Shown: one piece after another, positions 30,887 to 41,204 of the stretch
Layout: each line of letters begins with the position of its first letter
How positions within the stretch are numbered: the first letter of the stretch is position 1
DNA from: Pseudonocardia ammonioxydans
GTDB lineage: Bacteria; Actinomycetota; Actinomycetes; Mycobacteriales; Pseudonocardiaceae
Assembly (NCBI RefSeq): GCF_900115005.1
Contig: NZ_FOUY01000007.1
Span: 62,001-126,000, forward strand
Direction of reading: 5' to 3'
DNA: 64,000 nt
The notes under the pieces: model-generated
Seen by the model: only the letters and a program-made list of their open reading frames with translations
Databases searched by the model: none
Told to the model about the DNA's origin: nothing
Program-made: the position numbers and the translations under genes

Positions 30887-31462
30887 GTGATCGTCGTGGG
30901 GCAGGACGTGGCCCGGCCGCGCAGGCTGGTGGCCGTGGCGCTCACCGAGTCCGAGTCCGTCCAGGCCGGGGGAGCCCTGGCCGAACTGTCCGGCAGTACG
31001 GGGGAGACCGACCTGCTCGTCGTGCGCAACGACCCGGCGGGGCCGCTGCGGATGGTGGAGCCGGCCGACGCGGAGGACTACCCGGGTGAGGACGCGTCGC
31101 AGGATCCCGACGACTCGCCGATGACGATGCCGGTCACCCGGGTCCCGTCGATCCCGGTGCGGCTGCACCGGCTCGGGCTGCGCTGGACGGTGCGCGACGC
31201 CGACGAGCCGGACCTGGTGGCGGCGCTGTCCGAACTGGTCGGGTTCGACCCGGACGACGACACCTACTGTGCTGCCCCGGCGCTCACCGGCGCCGTGGCC
31301 GATCCCGAGATCGAGGTCGTCCGGCGCGCGGTCCAGCGGGTGGCCCGGGTGTACGGGCTGCCGGTGCTGCCCTACCGCTGCCCGGGCGCCGACGGGGTCG
31401 CGCGGGTGACCCCGCCGATGAGGGTGCGCGGCCCCCTGGGCGGGGAGGCCTCGGCGGTCTGA
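30887..31462 (+). CDS. Hypothetical protein
   Basis: 191 residues, no signal peptide or membrane helix. N-terminal part is beta/alpha-like (VARPRRLVAVALTESESV), the middle acidic, the C-terminal part contains VRRAVQRVARVYGLPVLPYRCPG. I do not recognise a family. Start is uncertain: GTG 30887 follows GGAAGG closely, GTG 30896 is an alternative. It stands between the LOV phosphatase and whiB. Its stop codon opens a 34-bp tandem repeat. Confidence 0.6.
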   Translation: MIVVGQDVARPRRLVAVALTESESVQAGGALAELSGSTGETDLLVVRNDPAGPLRMVEPADAEDYPGEDASQDPDDSPMTMPVTRVPSIPVRLHRLGLRWTVRDADEPDLVAALSELVGFDPDDDTYCAAPALTGAVADPEIEVVRRAVQRVARVYGLPVLPYRCPGADGVARVTPPMRVRGPLGGEASAV

Positions 31463-31578
31463 GGCCCGGCGGTCGGGGGCCGAAGCACGGCACTGAGGCC
31501 CGGCGGTCGGGGGCCGAAGCACGGCACTGAGGCCCGGCGGTCGAGGGCCGAAGCAGGTCTGTGAGGCCCGGCGGCCGG
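31461..31578. repeat. 34-bp tandem repeat, 3.5 units
   Basis: Units begin at 31461, 31495 and 31529 with GAGGCCCGGCGGTCGGGGGC..., the first two identical, the third diverged at its end, and a half unit from 31563. The first unit overlaps the stop codon of the upstream gene. It fills the space to the convergent whiB gene. No spacers, so not CRISPR. Confidence 0.9.
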
Positions 31579-31585
31579 GACGGCC

Positions 31586-31918
31586 TCAGCCTGCGGCGGC
31601 GACCAGGCCGTGGGACTGCGCGGCCACGGCGGGCCGGCCGGTGTCGCGGCGCTCGAGGATGGCGCGCCGCTCGGACTCGCCGAGCCCGCCCCAGACGCCG
31701 AACGGTTCCCGGCTGGCCAGCGCGAACCGGCGGCACTGCTGGATCACGGGACACGTGCGGCAGACCTGCTTGGCCCGCTCGGTGCGGCGGGACCGGGAGG
31801 GGTTGCGCTCACCGTCCGGGTGGAAGAACACGGCGCTGTCCATACCCCGACAGGCGCCCAGACGCTGCCACTCCCACTCGTCGTCCATCGGGCCCGGAAG
31901 CCGGGAAACGTCGCTCAC
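31586..31918 (-). CDS. whiB3: WhiB family iron-sulfur regulator, WhiB3/WhiD type
   Basis: 110 residues. Four conserved Cys (GACRG, QVCRTCPVIQQC) bind a 4Fe-4S cluster; GVWGGL is the beta-turn that contacts sigma factor SigA region 4. The run CRGMDSAVFFHPDGER is the signature of the WhiB3/WhiD subgroup, linked to redox and developmental control. GTG at 31918 chosen with GAGG upstream. A perfect CRP-type palindrome lies about 230 bp before it. Confidence 0.85.
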   Translation of the reverse strand: MSDVSRLPGPMDDEWEWQRLGACRGMDSAVFFHPDGERNPSRSRRTERAKQVCRTCPVIQQCRRFALASREPFGVWGGLGESERRAILERRDTGRPAVAAQSHGLVAAAG

Positions 31919-32139
31919 GTGCTCACCTCGTCGATCGGGGCCCGGACGGTCCGGGGGAGTTGCGTCTGCCCGATCGGTTCCCGAGCGCCACCGCGACCAA
32001 ACCTGTCCGGCCCGCCGACCGCCGCCGTGTCGGGTGCGACCGGTGCCGCCGCGACGGTGCGCGGCGCCGGACGCGGGAGCATCGTCGCTGCTCACGGCCG
32101 GATCCACCGGTCCCGGCGGGCCGGGCCGGGCACCACGCT

Positions 32140-32164
32140 ACAGTCGACTGTGACGTGCATCACA
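32140..32164 (-). promoter_or_regulatory. CRP-type operator with overlapping palindrome before whiB
   Basis: TGTGACGTGCATCACA (32149-32164) is a perfect TGTGA-N6-TCACA site. It overlaps a perfect 12-bp palindrome, ACAGTCGACTGT (32140-32151). On the minus strand a TAGCGT -10-like box (32140-32135) follows, so a CRP-family protein would touch the -35 zone of a whiB promoter. Stop of the upstream STAS gene is 10 bp away. Confidence 0.65.
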
Positions 32165-32173
32165 GACGGGTGA

Positions 32174-32629
32174 TCAGGACTGCAGGGCGGTCTCGACGTC
32201 GTCGTGGATGTCGAACAGGTGGTGCAACCCGGCGATGCCGAGCGGCCGGAGCACACGCAGCTCGGTGCAGGCGATCCGCAGCTCGACGCCCGACCGGTGC
32301 GCCTGCTCGCGGATCTCGATGAGCGCGGCCAGGCCGCTGGTACCGAGGAACCGCACGCCGTCGAGGTCCAGCACGACCAGTGTCACCGCCGGGATGCGCG
32401 CGAGCACGTCCCGACGCAGCTCCGGCGCGGTCAGCATGTCCAGCTCGCCACCGACGGTGAGCACCTCGACACCCTCGGACGGGGTGGCGACGTCCAGGTG
32501 CAACCCCTCCACCGCCTCGCTGCCCGTGGCGTCCCCGGTGGCACCGGCCTCCGCCGCCGACGGGGTGCGGGTCGCCCCGCCGGGACGGCTCTCCGCGGCG
32601 CCGGGGCCGGGATGGCGGGAGTCGGTCAT
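32174..32629 (-). CDS. STAS-domain anti-sigma factor antagonist
   Basis: 151 residues. N-terminal 55 residues are Gly/Pro/Ala-rich; the STAS domain follows with GGELDMLTAPELRRD and the phosphorylation motif FLGTSGLAAL (Thr at the usual site, Ser next). Partner anti-sigma factor unknown but one is encoded 5 kb away. ATG at 32629 has a TACCGT box 7 nt upstream. Confidence 0.83.
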   Translation of the reverse strand: MTDSRHPGPGAAESRPGGATRTPSAAEAGATGDATGSEAVEGLHLDVATPSEGVEVLTVGGELDMLTAPELRRDVLARIPAVTLVVLDLDGVRFLGTSGLAALIEIREQAHRSGVELRIACTELRVLRPLGIAGLHHLFDIHDDVETALQS

Positions 32630-32636
32630 TGCCCTG

Positions 32637-32642
32637 ACGGTA
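32637..32642 (-). promoter_or_regulatory. Leaderless -10 box (TACCGT) for the STAS gene
   Basis: TACCGT, 7 nt, ATG at 32629 on the minus strand. Confidence 0.5.
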
Positions 32643-32702
32643 GGCACCGTCACCGGTGCCCGCCACTCGGAGCGACGGCCGACCCCCGGCCGGAGTAGAT
32701 CT

Positions 32703-34682
<1,980 letters not shown>

Positions 34683-34685
34683 GGC

Positions 34686-36020
34686 TCACCCCACCCGTAC
34701 CGCGCGTACCGCGCCGAGCAGGACGCTGTCGGCGGACGGCGGTACGGCGCGCAGGTCGAGCAGGCAGCGATCACCGGCGACCCGGCCGAGCACCGGTGGG
34801 TCCCCGGCGCGCAGGGCCTCGGCGTATCGGGCGGGCAGTGCGACCGCCGCGCTGGGCAGCTCCACCCCGGGCGCCCCACCGCCCCCGACGCCGGCGACGG
34901 TGTCGGCGGCGCTCGCCGGCACCCCGTCGGCGGCCAGCGCCGCAGCCAGCGCGTCGGCCCGGGGGCGCAGCGTGGCCGGGTCGGTGTCGAGGAACTCCCG
35001 CACCGGGGTGGGCGGGCCGGCGACCGAGGCCTCCAGCGCGGCGAGGGTCAGCTTGTCCACCCGCATCGCGCGGGCCAGCGGGAACCGCCGGACCTGCTCG
35101 ACCAGCCGGGTGCCGCGCTCGCCGCCGCCGAGCAGCAGCCCGGCCTGCGGGCCGCCGAGGAGCTTGTCGCCGGACGCGGTGACCAGGTCGGCCCCGCCCG
35201 CCAGCGCGCCCGCGGCGTCCGGCTCGGCGGGCAGCAGCGGGTGCGGGGTGAGCAGCCCGGAACCGATGTCGGCGACGACCGGCGGGCCGAGCCCCGCCAG
35301 CTCACGCAGGTCCACGTCGGACACGAACCCGCTCACCACGAAGTTCGACGGGTGCACGACCAGCACGAACGCCGTGTCGGGGCCGATCGCGCCGGCGTAG
35401 TCGGACAGGTGGGTGCGGTTGGTGGTGCCGACCGGGCGCAGCCGGGCCCCGGTCGACTCGATCAGCTCGGGGATCCGGAAGCCGTCACCGATCTCGACGA
35501 GCTGCCCGCGGGAGATCACGATCTCCCGGCCGGGCCCGGCCAGCGCCGCGCAGACCAGCGCGAGCGCGGCCGCACCGTTGTTGGCGATCCAGGCGGCCCC
35601 GGCGCCCGGGACCGCGTCGCGCAGGGCCGCGACCGCCCCGGCCCCACGGGTGCCGCGCCGGCCGGTCGTCAGGTCCAGCTCGACGTCGCAGGTCCCCGCG
35701 GCCGCGCCGATCGCGGCGACCGCGGCATCGGACAGCGGTGCCCGGCCGAGGTTGGTGTGCAGCAGCACCCCGCTGGCGTTGAGCACGGGCCGGATGCCGG
35801 TGGCGGTCGCCGGGAGCGCGGCGAGCGCGTCGGCGGCGACGTCCGAGGGCGCGATCACGCCGTCCCGGGCCCGTTGCTGGGCCGCGGTGACGGCGCGCTT
35901 GACGCGGTCCCGGCCGAGACGTCCGGCGGCGGCGGTCAGTTCCGGCTCGGCCAGGACGGCGTCGGTGCGCGGGACGCGGCGACGCGGGTCCGCCGCGTGG
36001 TGCGGGCGCGCGGTGGTCAT
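34686..36020 (-). CDS. selA: L-seryl-tRNA(Sec) selenium transferase
   Basis: 444 residues; PLP enzyme that changes Ser-tRNA(Sec) into Sec-tRNA(Sec) using selenophosphate. The N-terminal VLNASGVLLHTNLGRAPL, the GTTNRTHL segment and the PLP Lys in ASGDKLLGGPQAG are diagnostic. ATG at 36020 lies 16 nt after the stop of the coiled-coil gene, so transcription likely comes from upstream of that gene; selB follows directly. Confidence 0.94.
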   Translation of the reverse strand: MTTARPHHAADPRRRVPRTDAVLAEPELTAAAGRLGRDRVKRAVTAAQQRARDGVIAPSDVAADALAALPATATGIRPVLNASGVLLHTNLGRAPLSDAAVAAIGAAAGTCDVELDLTTGRRGTRGAGAVAALRDAVPGAGAAWIANNGAAALALVCAALAGPGREIVISRGQLVEIGDGFRIPELIESTGARLRPVGTTNRTHLSDYAGAIGPDTAFVLVVHPSNFVVSGFVSDVDLRELAGLGPPVVADIGSGLLTPHPLLPAEPDAAGALAGGADLVTASGDKLLGGPQAGLLLGGGERGTRLVEQVRRFPLARAMRVDKLTLAALEASVAGPPTPVREFLDTDPATLRPRADALAAALAADGVPASAADTVAGVGGGGAPGVELPSAAVALPARYAEALRAGDPPVLGRVAGDRCLLDLRAVPPSADSVLLGAVRAVRVG

Positions 36021-36036
36021 CCGCGCACGGTAGCGC

Positions 36037-37434
36037 TCACTCCTCGCCGGTGTGTCCACTCGTCCGGACGGGCTCGGCGCCGGTCCGGGCGTCGGCGTCC
36101 GGGGTCGCGACCTCGGACGGCCCGTCCTCGGCAGCACCGCCCCCGGCTCCACCGCCCCCGGCGCCACTGTCTCCGGCTCGGCTGCCTCCGGCTCCTATGC
36201 CCCCGGTCCCGCTACCCCCGGCTCCGCTGTCGGCCGGTCCGCCGGTACCGGCCCCGCCGTCCGCGGCCCGCTGCTCGGGCAGAGACACCGCGGGCAGGTC
36301 GCCGGTGTCGGGGCCGGCACCGGACGGCTCCTCGGCGGCGGGCACCGGGTCGTCCGGAGCAGGCGGCGCGGGCTGCGGCCGCGCAGCGACGGCGGGCAGC
36401 GGGCCCGTGTCCCCCACGAGACCGTCCGCCACCCGGCCGGCCTCCCCACCCTCGCCGGTGAGGGGGGCCGGTCGGTCGAGCCGGTGCAGCTCCGCACCGA
36501 GCAGCGCGTGCAACCGGGCGACCTCGTCGCGCACGCTGCTGCGCAGCCCGGAGACGTGCGCGTGCATCGACGCGGCGGTGTCCGCGACGAGCTCGCCGTC
36601 GCGGCGGGCGGCGACACCGGCGGCGTTGAGCCGGTCGACCTCGGCGGCCGCGTCCGCGGTGACCCGCTGGGCCCGGGTCTGCGCCTCCGCGGTGATCCGG
36701 GAGGCCTGTGAGCGGGCCTCGGTAGTGATCCACTCCGCGTCGGCGCGGGCCTGCTCGCGCAGCTCCTCGGCCTCGCGCTCGGCGGTGCGGCGGCGTTGCG
36801 CGGCGTCGTGGTCGGCCATCCGCAGGACCTTGTCCGCGCGCATCCCGAACGTCTCGGCCGGTTGGGCCCGCGCGTCCTCCAGGGCCGCGGCGAGCGCGTC
36901 GGCCCGCTGGACGGCCTCGTCGCGCGCCGCCTCGGCCTGCTCGCGTGCCCGTTCGGTGTTGGCGAGCCGGGTCAGCAGCTCCTCGACGATGGTGGTGTCG
37001 ATGGAGCTGGTGTCGACGACCCTGCTGTCGGCCCGGGGGGTGTCGGCGGCCGGGCCTCCCCGGAAGCCGTCGTGCGGCACCGAGGGCGTCCGCCGCGGGA
37101 GGCCCGCCGCGGTCGTGCCGGCCGCGCGGGTCGTCTCGTCGTCGCGCACGTCCTCGACCTCGTCATCCCGGGAATCCACGTCCCGGCCACCCACGTCTGA
37201 AGAATCCCCGCCGGGGGCGGCCACGTCTCGGCCACCCCTGTCTCCGGGTCCGACGCCTCCGAAGACGTCTGAGGGGCCGACGTCTCCGGCCCCGTCGTCC
37301 TCGGGCTCACCGTGCTCGGCCACCTCGTCGACCGTCCCCCTGTCCGGCTCCCTCGTGGAGCGTCCCCGGCCGACCAGGCCGGCCCATCGTCCTGCACCGT
37401 CTCGCGGGCGTCGCCCGTCCGGCACGTCGGTCAC
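36037..37434 (-). CDS. DivIVA/Wag31-like coiled-coil protein in the sel operon
   Basis: 465 residues. An acidic N-terminal region (about 1-145), then a long heptad-type coiled coil (about 150-310; REQAEAARDEAVQRADALAA and AQTRAQRVTADAAAEV patterns), then a Gly/Ala/Ser-rich C-terminal tail with GAGGS/GTGGI pentapeptide-like repeats. The coiled coil resembles DivIVA-family proteins, but I cannot see the N-terminal DivIVA membrane-binding motif, so membership is uncertain. GTG at 37434 has GAGGA 5 nt upstream. It is the first gene of the selA-selB transcript. Confidence 0.7.
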   Translation of the reverse strand: MTDVPDGRRPRDGAGRWAGLVGRGRSTREPDRGTVDEVAEHGEPEDDGAGDVGPSDVFGGVGPGDRGGRDVAAPGGDSSDVGGRDVDSRDDEVEDVRDDETTRAAGTTAAGLPRRTPSVPHDGFRGGPAADTPRADSRVVDTSSIDTTIVEELLTRLANTERAREQAEAARDEAVQRADALAAALEDARAQPAETFGMRADKVLRMADHDAAQRRRTAEREAEELREQARADAEWITTEARSQASRITAEAQTRAQRVTADAAAEVDRLNAAGVAARRDGELVADTAASMHAHVSGLRSSVRDEVARLHALLGAELHRLDRPAPLTGEGGEAGRVADGLVGDTGPLPAVAARPQPAPPAPDDPVPAAEEPSGAGPDTGDLPAVSLPEQRAADGGAGTGGPADSGAGGSGTGGIGAGGSRAGDSGAGGGGAGGGAAEDGPSEVATPDADARTGAEPVRTSGHTGEE

Positions 37435-37596
37435 GCCGTCCTCACGGTCGGTCAGTCTCGGTGCCCGGCCCGGCCCGCGCAGCCCCCGTTCGGCGGACGG
37501 CTGCGGCTCCGCGACCGGCGGTGTGCAGCCGAGCGTGATCGTCGGTGACCGCGGGTAGGGTCGGACGTGGTCGTCGTCACCACGGGAGGGGATCGC

Positions 37597-38640
37597 ATGT
37601 CCGACACCGGCTCCACCGGCACCGTCCGGCGGCTCACCGAGTTCAGCCACGGCGCCGGGTGCGGCTGCAAGCTCGGGCCCGGTCAGCTGGCGGAGGTCCT
37701 CGCGGGCGTCACCCCACCGGCGCACCCGGACCTGCTCGTGGGGACCGACACCGGTGACGACGCGGCCGTCTGGCGGCTCTCCGCGGACCGCGCGCTGGTC
37801 GCCACCACCGACTTCTTCACCCCGATCGTGGACGACGCGCGCACCTGGGGCGCGATCGCGGCGACCAACGCGGTGTCCGACGTGTACGCGATGGGCGGCA
37901 CCCCGCTGTTCGCGCTGAACCTGGTGTGCTGGCCGTCGAACGATCTCGGGCCGGAGGTGCTCGCCGAGGTCCTGGAGGGTGGCGCCGGGGTCGGGCGGGC
38001 GTGCGGCTTCGCCGTCGTCGGCGGGCACACGATCGACGACCCGGAGCCCAAGTACGGCCTGGCGGTCGTCGGTGAGGTGCACCCCGACCGGGTGCTGACC
38101 AACGCGGGCCTGCGCCCCGGGGATGCGCTGGTGCTGACCAAGCCGCTCGGCATCGGCGTGATCTCGACCGCGGTCAAGCGGGGTGTCCCGGCCGCGGTCG
38201 ACGCCGCGGTGGCGGCGATGACCACCCCGAACGCGGACGCGGCGGCGGCCGCCCGGGACGCCGGCGCCACCGGTTGCACCGACGTGACCGGCTACGGCCT
38301 GCTCGGGCACCTGACGAAGATGACGGTGGCGTCCGGTGTGGACGCCACGGTGGACGTCGCGTCGGTGCCGCTGCTGGAGGGGGTGCGCGACCTGGTCGCG
38401 GCCGGCGTCGTGCCCGGCGGGACGCAGCGCAACCGGCAGTGGATCGACGACCGGGTGACGCGCGCGGCGGCCTCCGAGGAGGACCTGCTGCTCCTCTCGG
38501 ACGCCCAGACCTCCGGCGGTCTGCTGTTCGGTGCGGCGCCGCAGTCCGCCGCGGACGCCGTCGGGTGGCTGCGCGGGCGCGGGCACGAGGCCGCCGTGAT
38601 CGGGTTCGTCACCGAGGGGACGGGCACGGTGCACGTGTAG
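37597..38640 (+). CDS. selD: Selenophosphate synthetase
   Basis: 347 residues. ATP-dependent synthesis of selenophosphate, the donor for SelA. The catalytic site reads HGAGCGCK: Cys22 is cysteine (TGC), not selenocysteine, and Lys25 follows. TGDDAAVW and GGHTIDD are nucleotide/metal motifs. ATG at 37597 has GGGAGGGG before it. Divergent from the coiled-coil-selA-selB operon over 162 bp. Confidence 0.94.
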   Translation: MSDTGSTGTVRRLTEFSHGAGCGCKLGPGQLAEVLAGVTPPAHPDLLVGTDTGDDAAVWRLSADRALVATTDFFTPIVDDARTWGAIAATNAVSDVYAMGGTPLFALNLVCWPSNDLGPEVLAEVLEGGAGVGRACGFAVVGGHTIDDPEPKYGLAVVGEVHPDRVLTNAGLRPGDALVLTKPLGIGVISTAVKRGVPAAVDAAVAAMTTPNADAAAAARDAGATGCTDVTGYGLLGHLTKMTVASGVDATVDVASVPLLEGVRDLVAAGVVPGGTQRNRQWIDDRVTRAAASEEDLLLLSDAQTSGGLLFGAAPQSAADAVGWLRGRGHEAAVIGFVTEGTGTVHV

Positions 38641-38648
38641 GTCCGGCC

Positions 38649-38654
38649 TAGGGT
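38649..38654 (+). promoter_or_regulatory. Leaderless -10 box (TAGGGT) for the PLP enzyme gene
   Basis: TAGGGT, 7 nt, GTG at 38662, right behind the selD stop. Confidence 0.5.
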
Positions 38655-38661
38655 CGGTCGG

Positions 38662-39762
38662 GTGGAGCCCGTCGACCGCAGCTGTGCCCGTACCCGATCC
38701 TGGACCGACGAGGCGATGCGCCGGGTCCAGGCCGACGCGAACCGCTCCGCGGACACCCACCTGCACGTCCTCGACCTGCCCGCGGAGTGGGGGGTGCACG
38801 TCTACCTCAAGGACGAGTCCGTGCACCCCACCGGCAGCCTCAAGCACCGGCTGGCGCGGTCGTTGTTCCTGTACGGGCTGGCCTCCGGCTGGATCCGCGA
38901 GGGGACGACGGTCGTCGAGGCCAGTTCCGGGTCCACCGCGGTGTCCGAGGCCTACTTCGCGCGGCTGCTGGGCCTGCCGTTCGTCGCGGTGATGCCCCGG
39001 TCGACGAGCCCGGAGAAGGTCGCGCTGATCGAGCGGGAGGGCGGCCGCTGCCACTTCGTGGAGCACGGGCCGGACGTCTACGACGAGGCCGAGCGGCTCG
39101 CCGCCGAGTCCGGGGGTCACTACCTGGACCAGTTCACCTACGCCGAGCGGGCGACCGACTGGCGGGGCAACAACAACATCGCCGAGTCGATCCTCGACCA
39201 GCTCGCCGAGGAGCCGCACCCGGTGCCGGAGTGGATCGTCGTGGGGGCCGGGACCGGCGGCACGTCCGCGACGATCGGCCGCTACCTGCGCTACCGGCGG
39301 CTGTCCACCCGGCTGGCCGTGGTCGACCCGGAGAACTCGGCGTTCCTGCCCGGCTGGGCCACGGGCGCCCCGGACTACGCGACGGGGATGCCGTCGCGGA
39401 TCGAGGGGATCGGCCGGCCGCGGATGGAGCCGAGCTTCGTGTCCTCGGTGATCGACCGGATGTTCCCGGTGCCGGACGCGGCGAGCATCGCCGCGGCCCG
39501 GCACCTGCGGGACCGCACCGGCCGCTGGGCGGGCGGCTCGACCGGCACCAACCTGTGGGCGGTCTACCAGCTGGTCGCCGAGATGCTGCGGACCGGGCGC
39601 ACCGGCAGCGTCGTCACGCTGATCTGCGACGGCGGTGAGCGCTACCGGCACAGCTACTACGACGACGGCTGGGTCGCCGAGCAGGGCATGGACCTGGCCC
39701 CGTACACCGCGACGCTGGAGACGTTCAGCCGAACCGGTCGCTGGGAGCCACCGCAGGTGTGA
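38662..39762 (+). CDS. Fold-type II PLP enzyme, cysteine synthase/desulfhydrase-like
   Basis: 366 residues. PLP Lys in [10 protein letters not shown] (about residue 62), phosphate loop [19 protein letters not shown]. It matches the M. tuberculosis Rv3684 group, reported as a cysteine desulfhydrase, rather than CysK/CysM. Its place 21 nt behind selD raises the possibility of a role in sulfur/selenium supply or detoxification; this is inference. It ends 5 nt before the convergent amidase-like gene. Confidence 0.82.
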   Translation: MEPVDRSCARTRSWTDEAMRRVQADANRSADTHLHVLDLPAEWGVHVYLKDESVHPTGSLKHRLARSLFLYGLASGWIREGTTVVEASSGSTAVSEAYFARLLGLPFVAVMPRSTSPEKVALIEREGGRCHFVEHGPDVYDEAERLAAESGGHYLDQFTYAERATDWRGNNNIAESILDQLAEEPHPVPEWIVVGAGTGGTSATIGRYLRYRRLSTRLAVVDPENSAFLPGWATGAPDYATGMPSRIEGIGRPRMEPSFVSSVIDRMFPVPDAASIAAARHLRDRTGRWAGGSTGTNLWAVYQLVAEMLRTGRTGSVVTLICDGGERYRHSYYDDGWVAEQGMDLAPYTATLETFSRTGRWEPPQV

Positions 39763-39767
39763 CGCCC

Positions 39768-41084
39768 TCAGGGCGCGGCGAGCAGCGCGGCGGTGGCCAG
39801 CAGCCGCCGCTCGGAGCCGGGCCGCCCGACCAGCTGGACGCAGCCGCGCCCGCCGTGCCCCACCGGCGTCACCAGTGACGGCAGGCCCGCGAGGTTCCAG
39901 ACGGACAGCCCGGTCGTGCCCGCGCCGGCCGGTCCGGCGGTGACCGGCAACAGCCCGGCCTCGGTGCCGGCCTCGTCCAGCCAGCCGACGAGGCGTTGCC
40001 GCCAGGAGGCCGGGGTGGCCGGGCGGAGCCCGCCGAGCCGGCGGACCCGGCGCCCGCGGCGCAGGGCGTTGCGGGCGGCGCGGGGGAGCTCGTCCGGGTC
40101 GAGATCGAGGTCCTCGACCCGGCGGGCGAGACCGACCTGGCGCCGGCGCGCGCCGTGCACCCGCAGCACCGCGCTGTAGGGCGGGTCCACGGCGAGCAGG
40201 CGGGTACCGGTGGCGTCGAGCACCCGGATGGCGGTGTGGACGGCGGCCGCGGCGGCCGGGTCGGCGAGCCGGGTGCGTCCGGTGCGCAGCGAGCAGGCGA
40301 GCGAGCCGACGGGATCGGCGCCGGCGGCGGGACCGGGGGCCGCGCTCCCGTTCCCGGGGCCCGGGCTGCGGTCGACGTGGCCGGCGCCGGGGAGGACGCC
40401 CTGCGGGACCGCGGTGCCGGCGAGCCCGCCCCCGGCCGTGGCGGGTCCCCGGCGGGCGGCGACGGCCAGCACCTCGAACGCCGCGAGCACCTCCTGCGGG
40501 GTCCCGGCGACGACGGTCGTCTCGGCCAGGCCGGACCACCGTCGCTCGGCGGCGGCGGGCAGCGGGAGCACCCGTCGTCCCGGCTTCAGCGCGGTCAGCC
40601 CGTGCGCGGCCGCGGCGGCCCGCAGCGCACCGTCGCCGTCGACGCCGACGGCCAGCGGCACCGCACCGGACGCGACCACGGCGGCCGTGGCCCGGCCACC
40701 GGGGGAGCCGTCGGTACCGATGCCGAACTCGGCGGTGCGGGCACGGCCGGCGAGCAGCGCACCGGCGGCGCGCAGCCGCCGGACCGGCTCGTCACCGCGT
40801 CCGGCGACCGAGATGCCGTCCTCGACCACGACCGGCACGCCCGCGAGCGGCAGCGCGAACCGGTCGGTGCGCCGGTCCAGCGCCGCGGCGGCGGCCCGGA
40901 CGGCGTCGGGATCGACCGACAGCAGCGGGCCGGCGCCATCGGCACGCGTCAGGAGCGCGTCGGTGACACCGGCCGCGGTGCTGCGGCCCGCACGGACCGC
41001 ACCGGCGATGTCCGGCACGGTCCACGGGGTGGCGGCCGGGCGCTCGGGCCCGGCGGAAGCGGCGGTCTCGGGGAGCGTGCTCAT
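39768..41084 (-). CDS. Amidase-signature homologue lacking the catalytic triad
   Basis: 438 residues with the amidase-signature fold outline (GVPVVVEDGISVAG, TDGSPGGRATAAVVASG, GLTALKPGRRVLP, NLAGLPSLVTPVG). The active-site Lys is Glu88, the cis-Ser position is Arg131 and the nucleophile Ser position is Ala153, so Ser-cisSer-Lys is fully lost. The reading frame is intact and long, so it is a pseudoenzyme rather than a decayed gene. ATG is 20 nt downstream of the tRNA-Sec 3' end on the same strand. Confidence 0.78.
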   Translation of the reverse strand: MSTLPETAASAGPERPAATPWTVPDIAGAVRAGRSTAAGVTDALLTRADGAGPLLSVDPDAVRAAAAALDRRTDRFALPLAGVPVVVEDGISVAGRGDEPVRRLRAAGALLAGRARTAEFGIGTDGSPGGRATAAVVASGAVPLAVGVDGDGALRAAAAAHGLTALKPGRRVLPLPAAAERRWSGLAETTVVAGTPQEVLAAFEVLAVAARRGPATAGGGLAGTAVPQGVLPGAGHVDRSPGPGNGSAAPGPAAGADPVGSLACSLRTGRTRLADPAAAAAVHTAIRVLDATGTRLLAVDPPYSAVLRVHGARRRQVGLARRVEDLDLDPDELPRAARNALRRGRRVRRLGGLRPATPASWRQRLVGWLDEAGTEAGLLPVTAGPAGAGTTGLSVWNLAGLPSLVTPVGHGGRGCVQLVGRPGSERRLLATAALLAAP

Positions 41085-41103
41085 CGTCGGGGAAACAGGT
41101 CGG

Positions 41104-41196
41104 CGGAGGCGGACGGGAATCGAACCCGCCTGGCCGAGATACTCGGCCACGTCGGTGTTGAAGACCGCGGGGGCCACCAGGCGCCCATACGCCTCC
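41104..41196 (-). tRNA. selC: tRNA-Sec (selC), anticodon UCA
   Basis: 93 nt. Acceptor GGAGGCG/CGCCTCC, anticodon loop TCTTCAA (anticodon TCA, reads UGA), a long extra arm (GTGGCCGAG/CTCGGCCA), T loop TTCGATT, and the long D stem GGGCGCC/GGTGGCCC expected for tRNA-Sec. Discriminator base G73, CCA not encoded. It stands 8 nt behind a STAS gene and 20 nt before the amidase-like gene, all on one strand. Confidence 0.93.
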
Positions 41197-41204
41197 AGGT
41201 CTCG

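Noticed and set aside
31461..31578. CRISPR array
   Set aside because: Units touch directly, no spacers, only 3.5 copies and no cas genes.
37597..38640. SelD as a selenoprotein
   Set aside because: The catalytic codon is TGC (Cys), and no in-frame TGA occurs.
36037..40539. 1500-codon continuous minus frame running across selD and the PLP enzyme gene
   Set aside because: Only the part up to 37434 looks like a real protein; the rest is the antisense of selD and its neighbour.
39768..41177. Longer amidase-like frame starting before tRNA-Sec
   Set aside because: The extra codons are the tRNA-Sec sequence itself; the ATG at 41084 is the sensible start.
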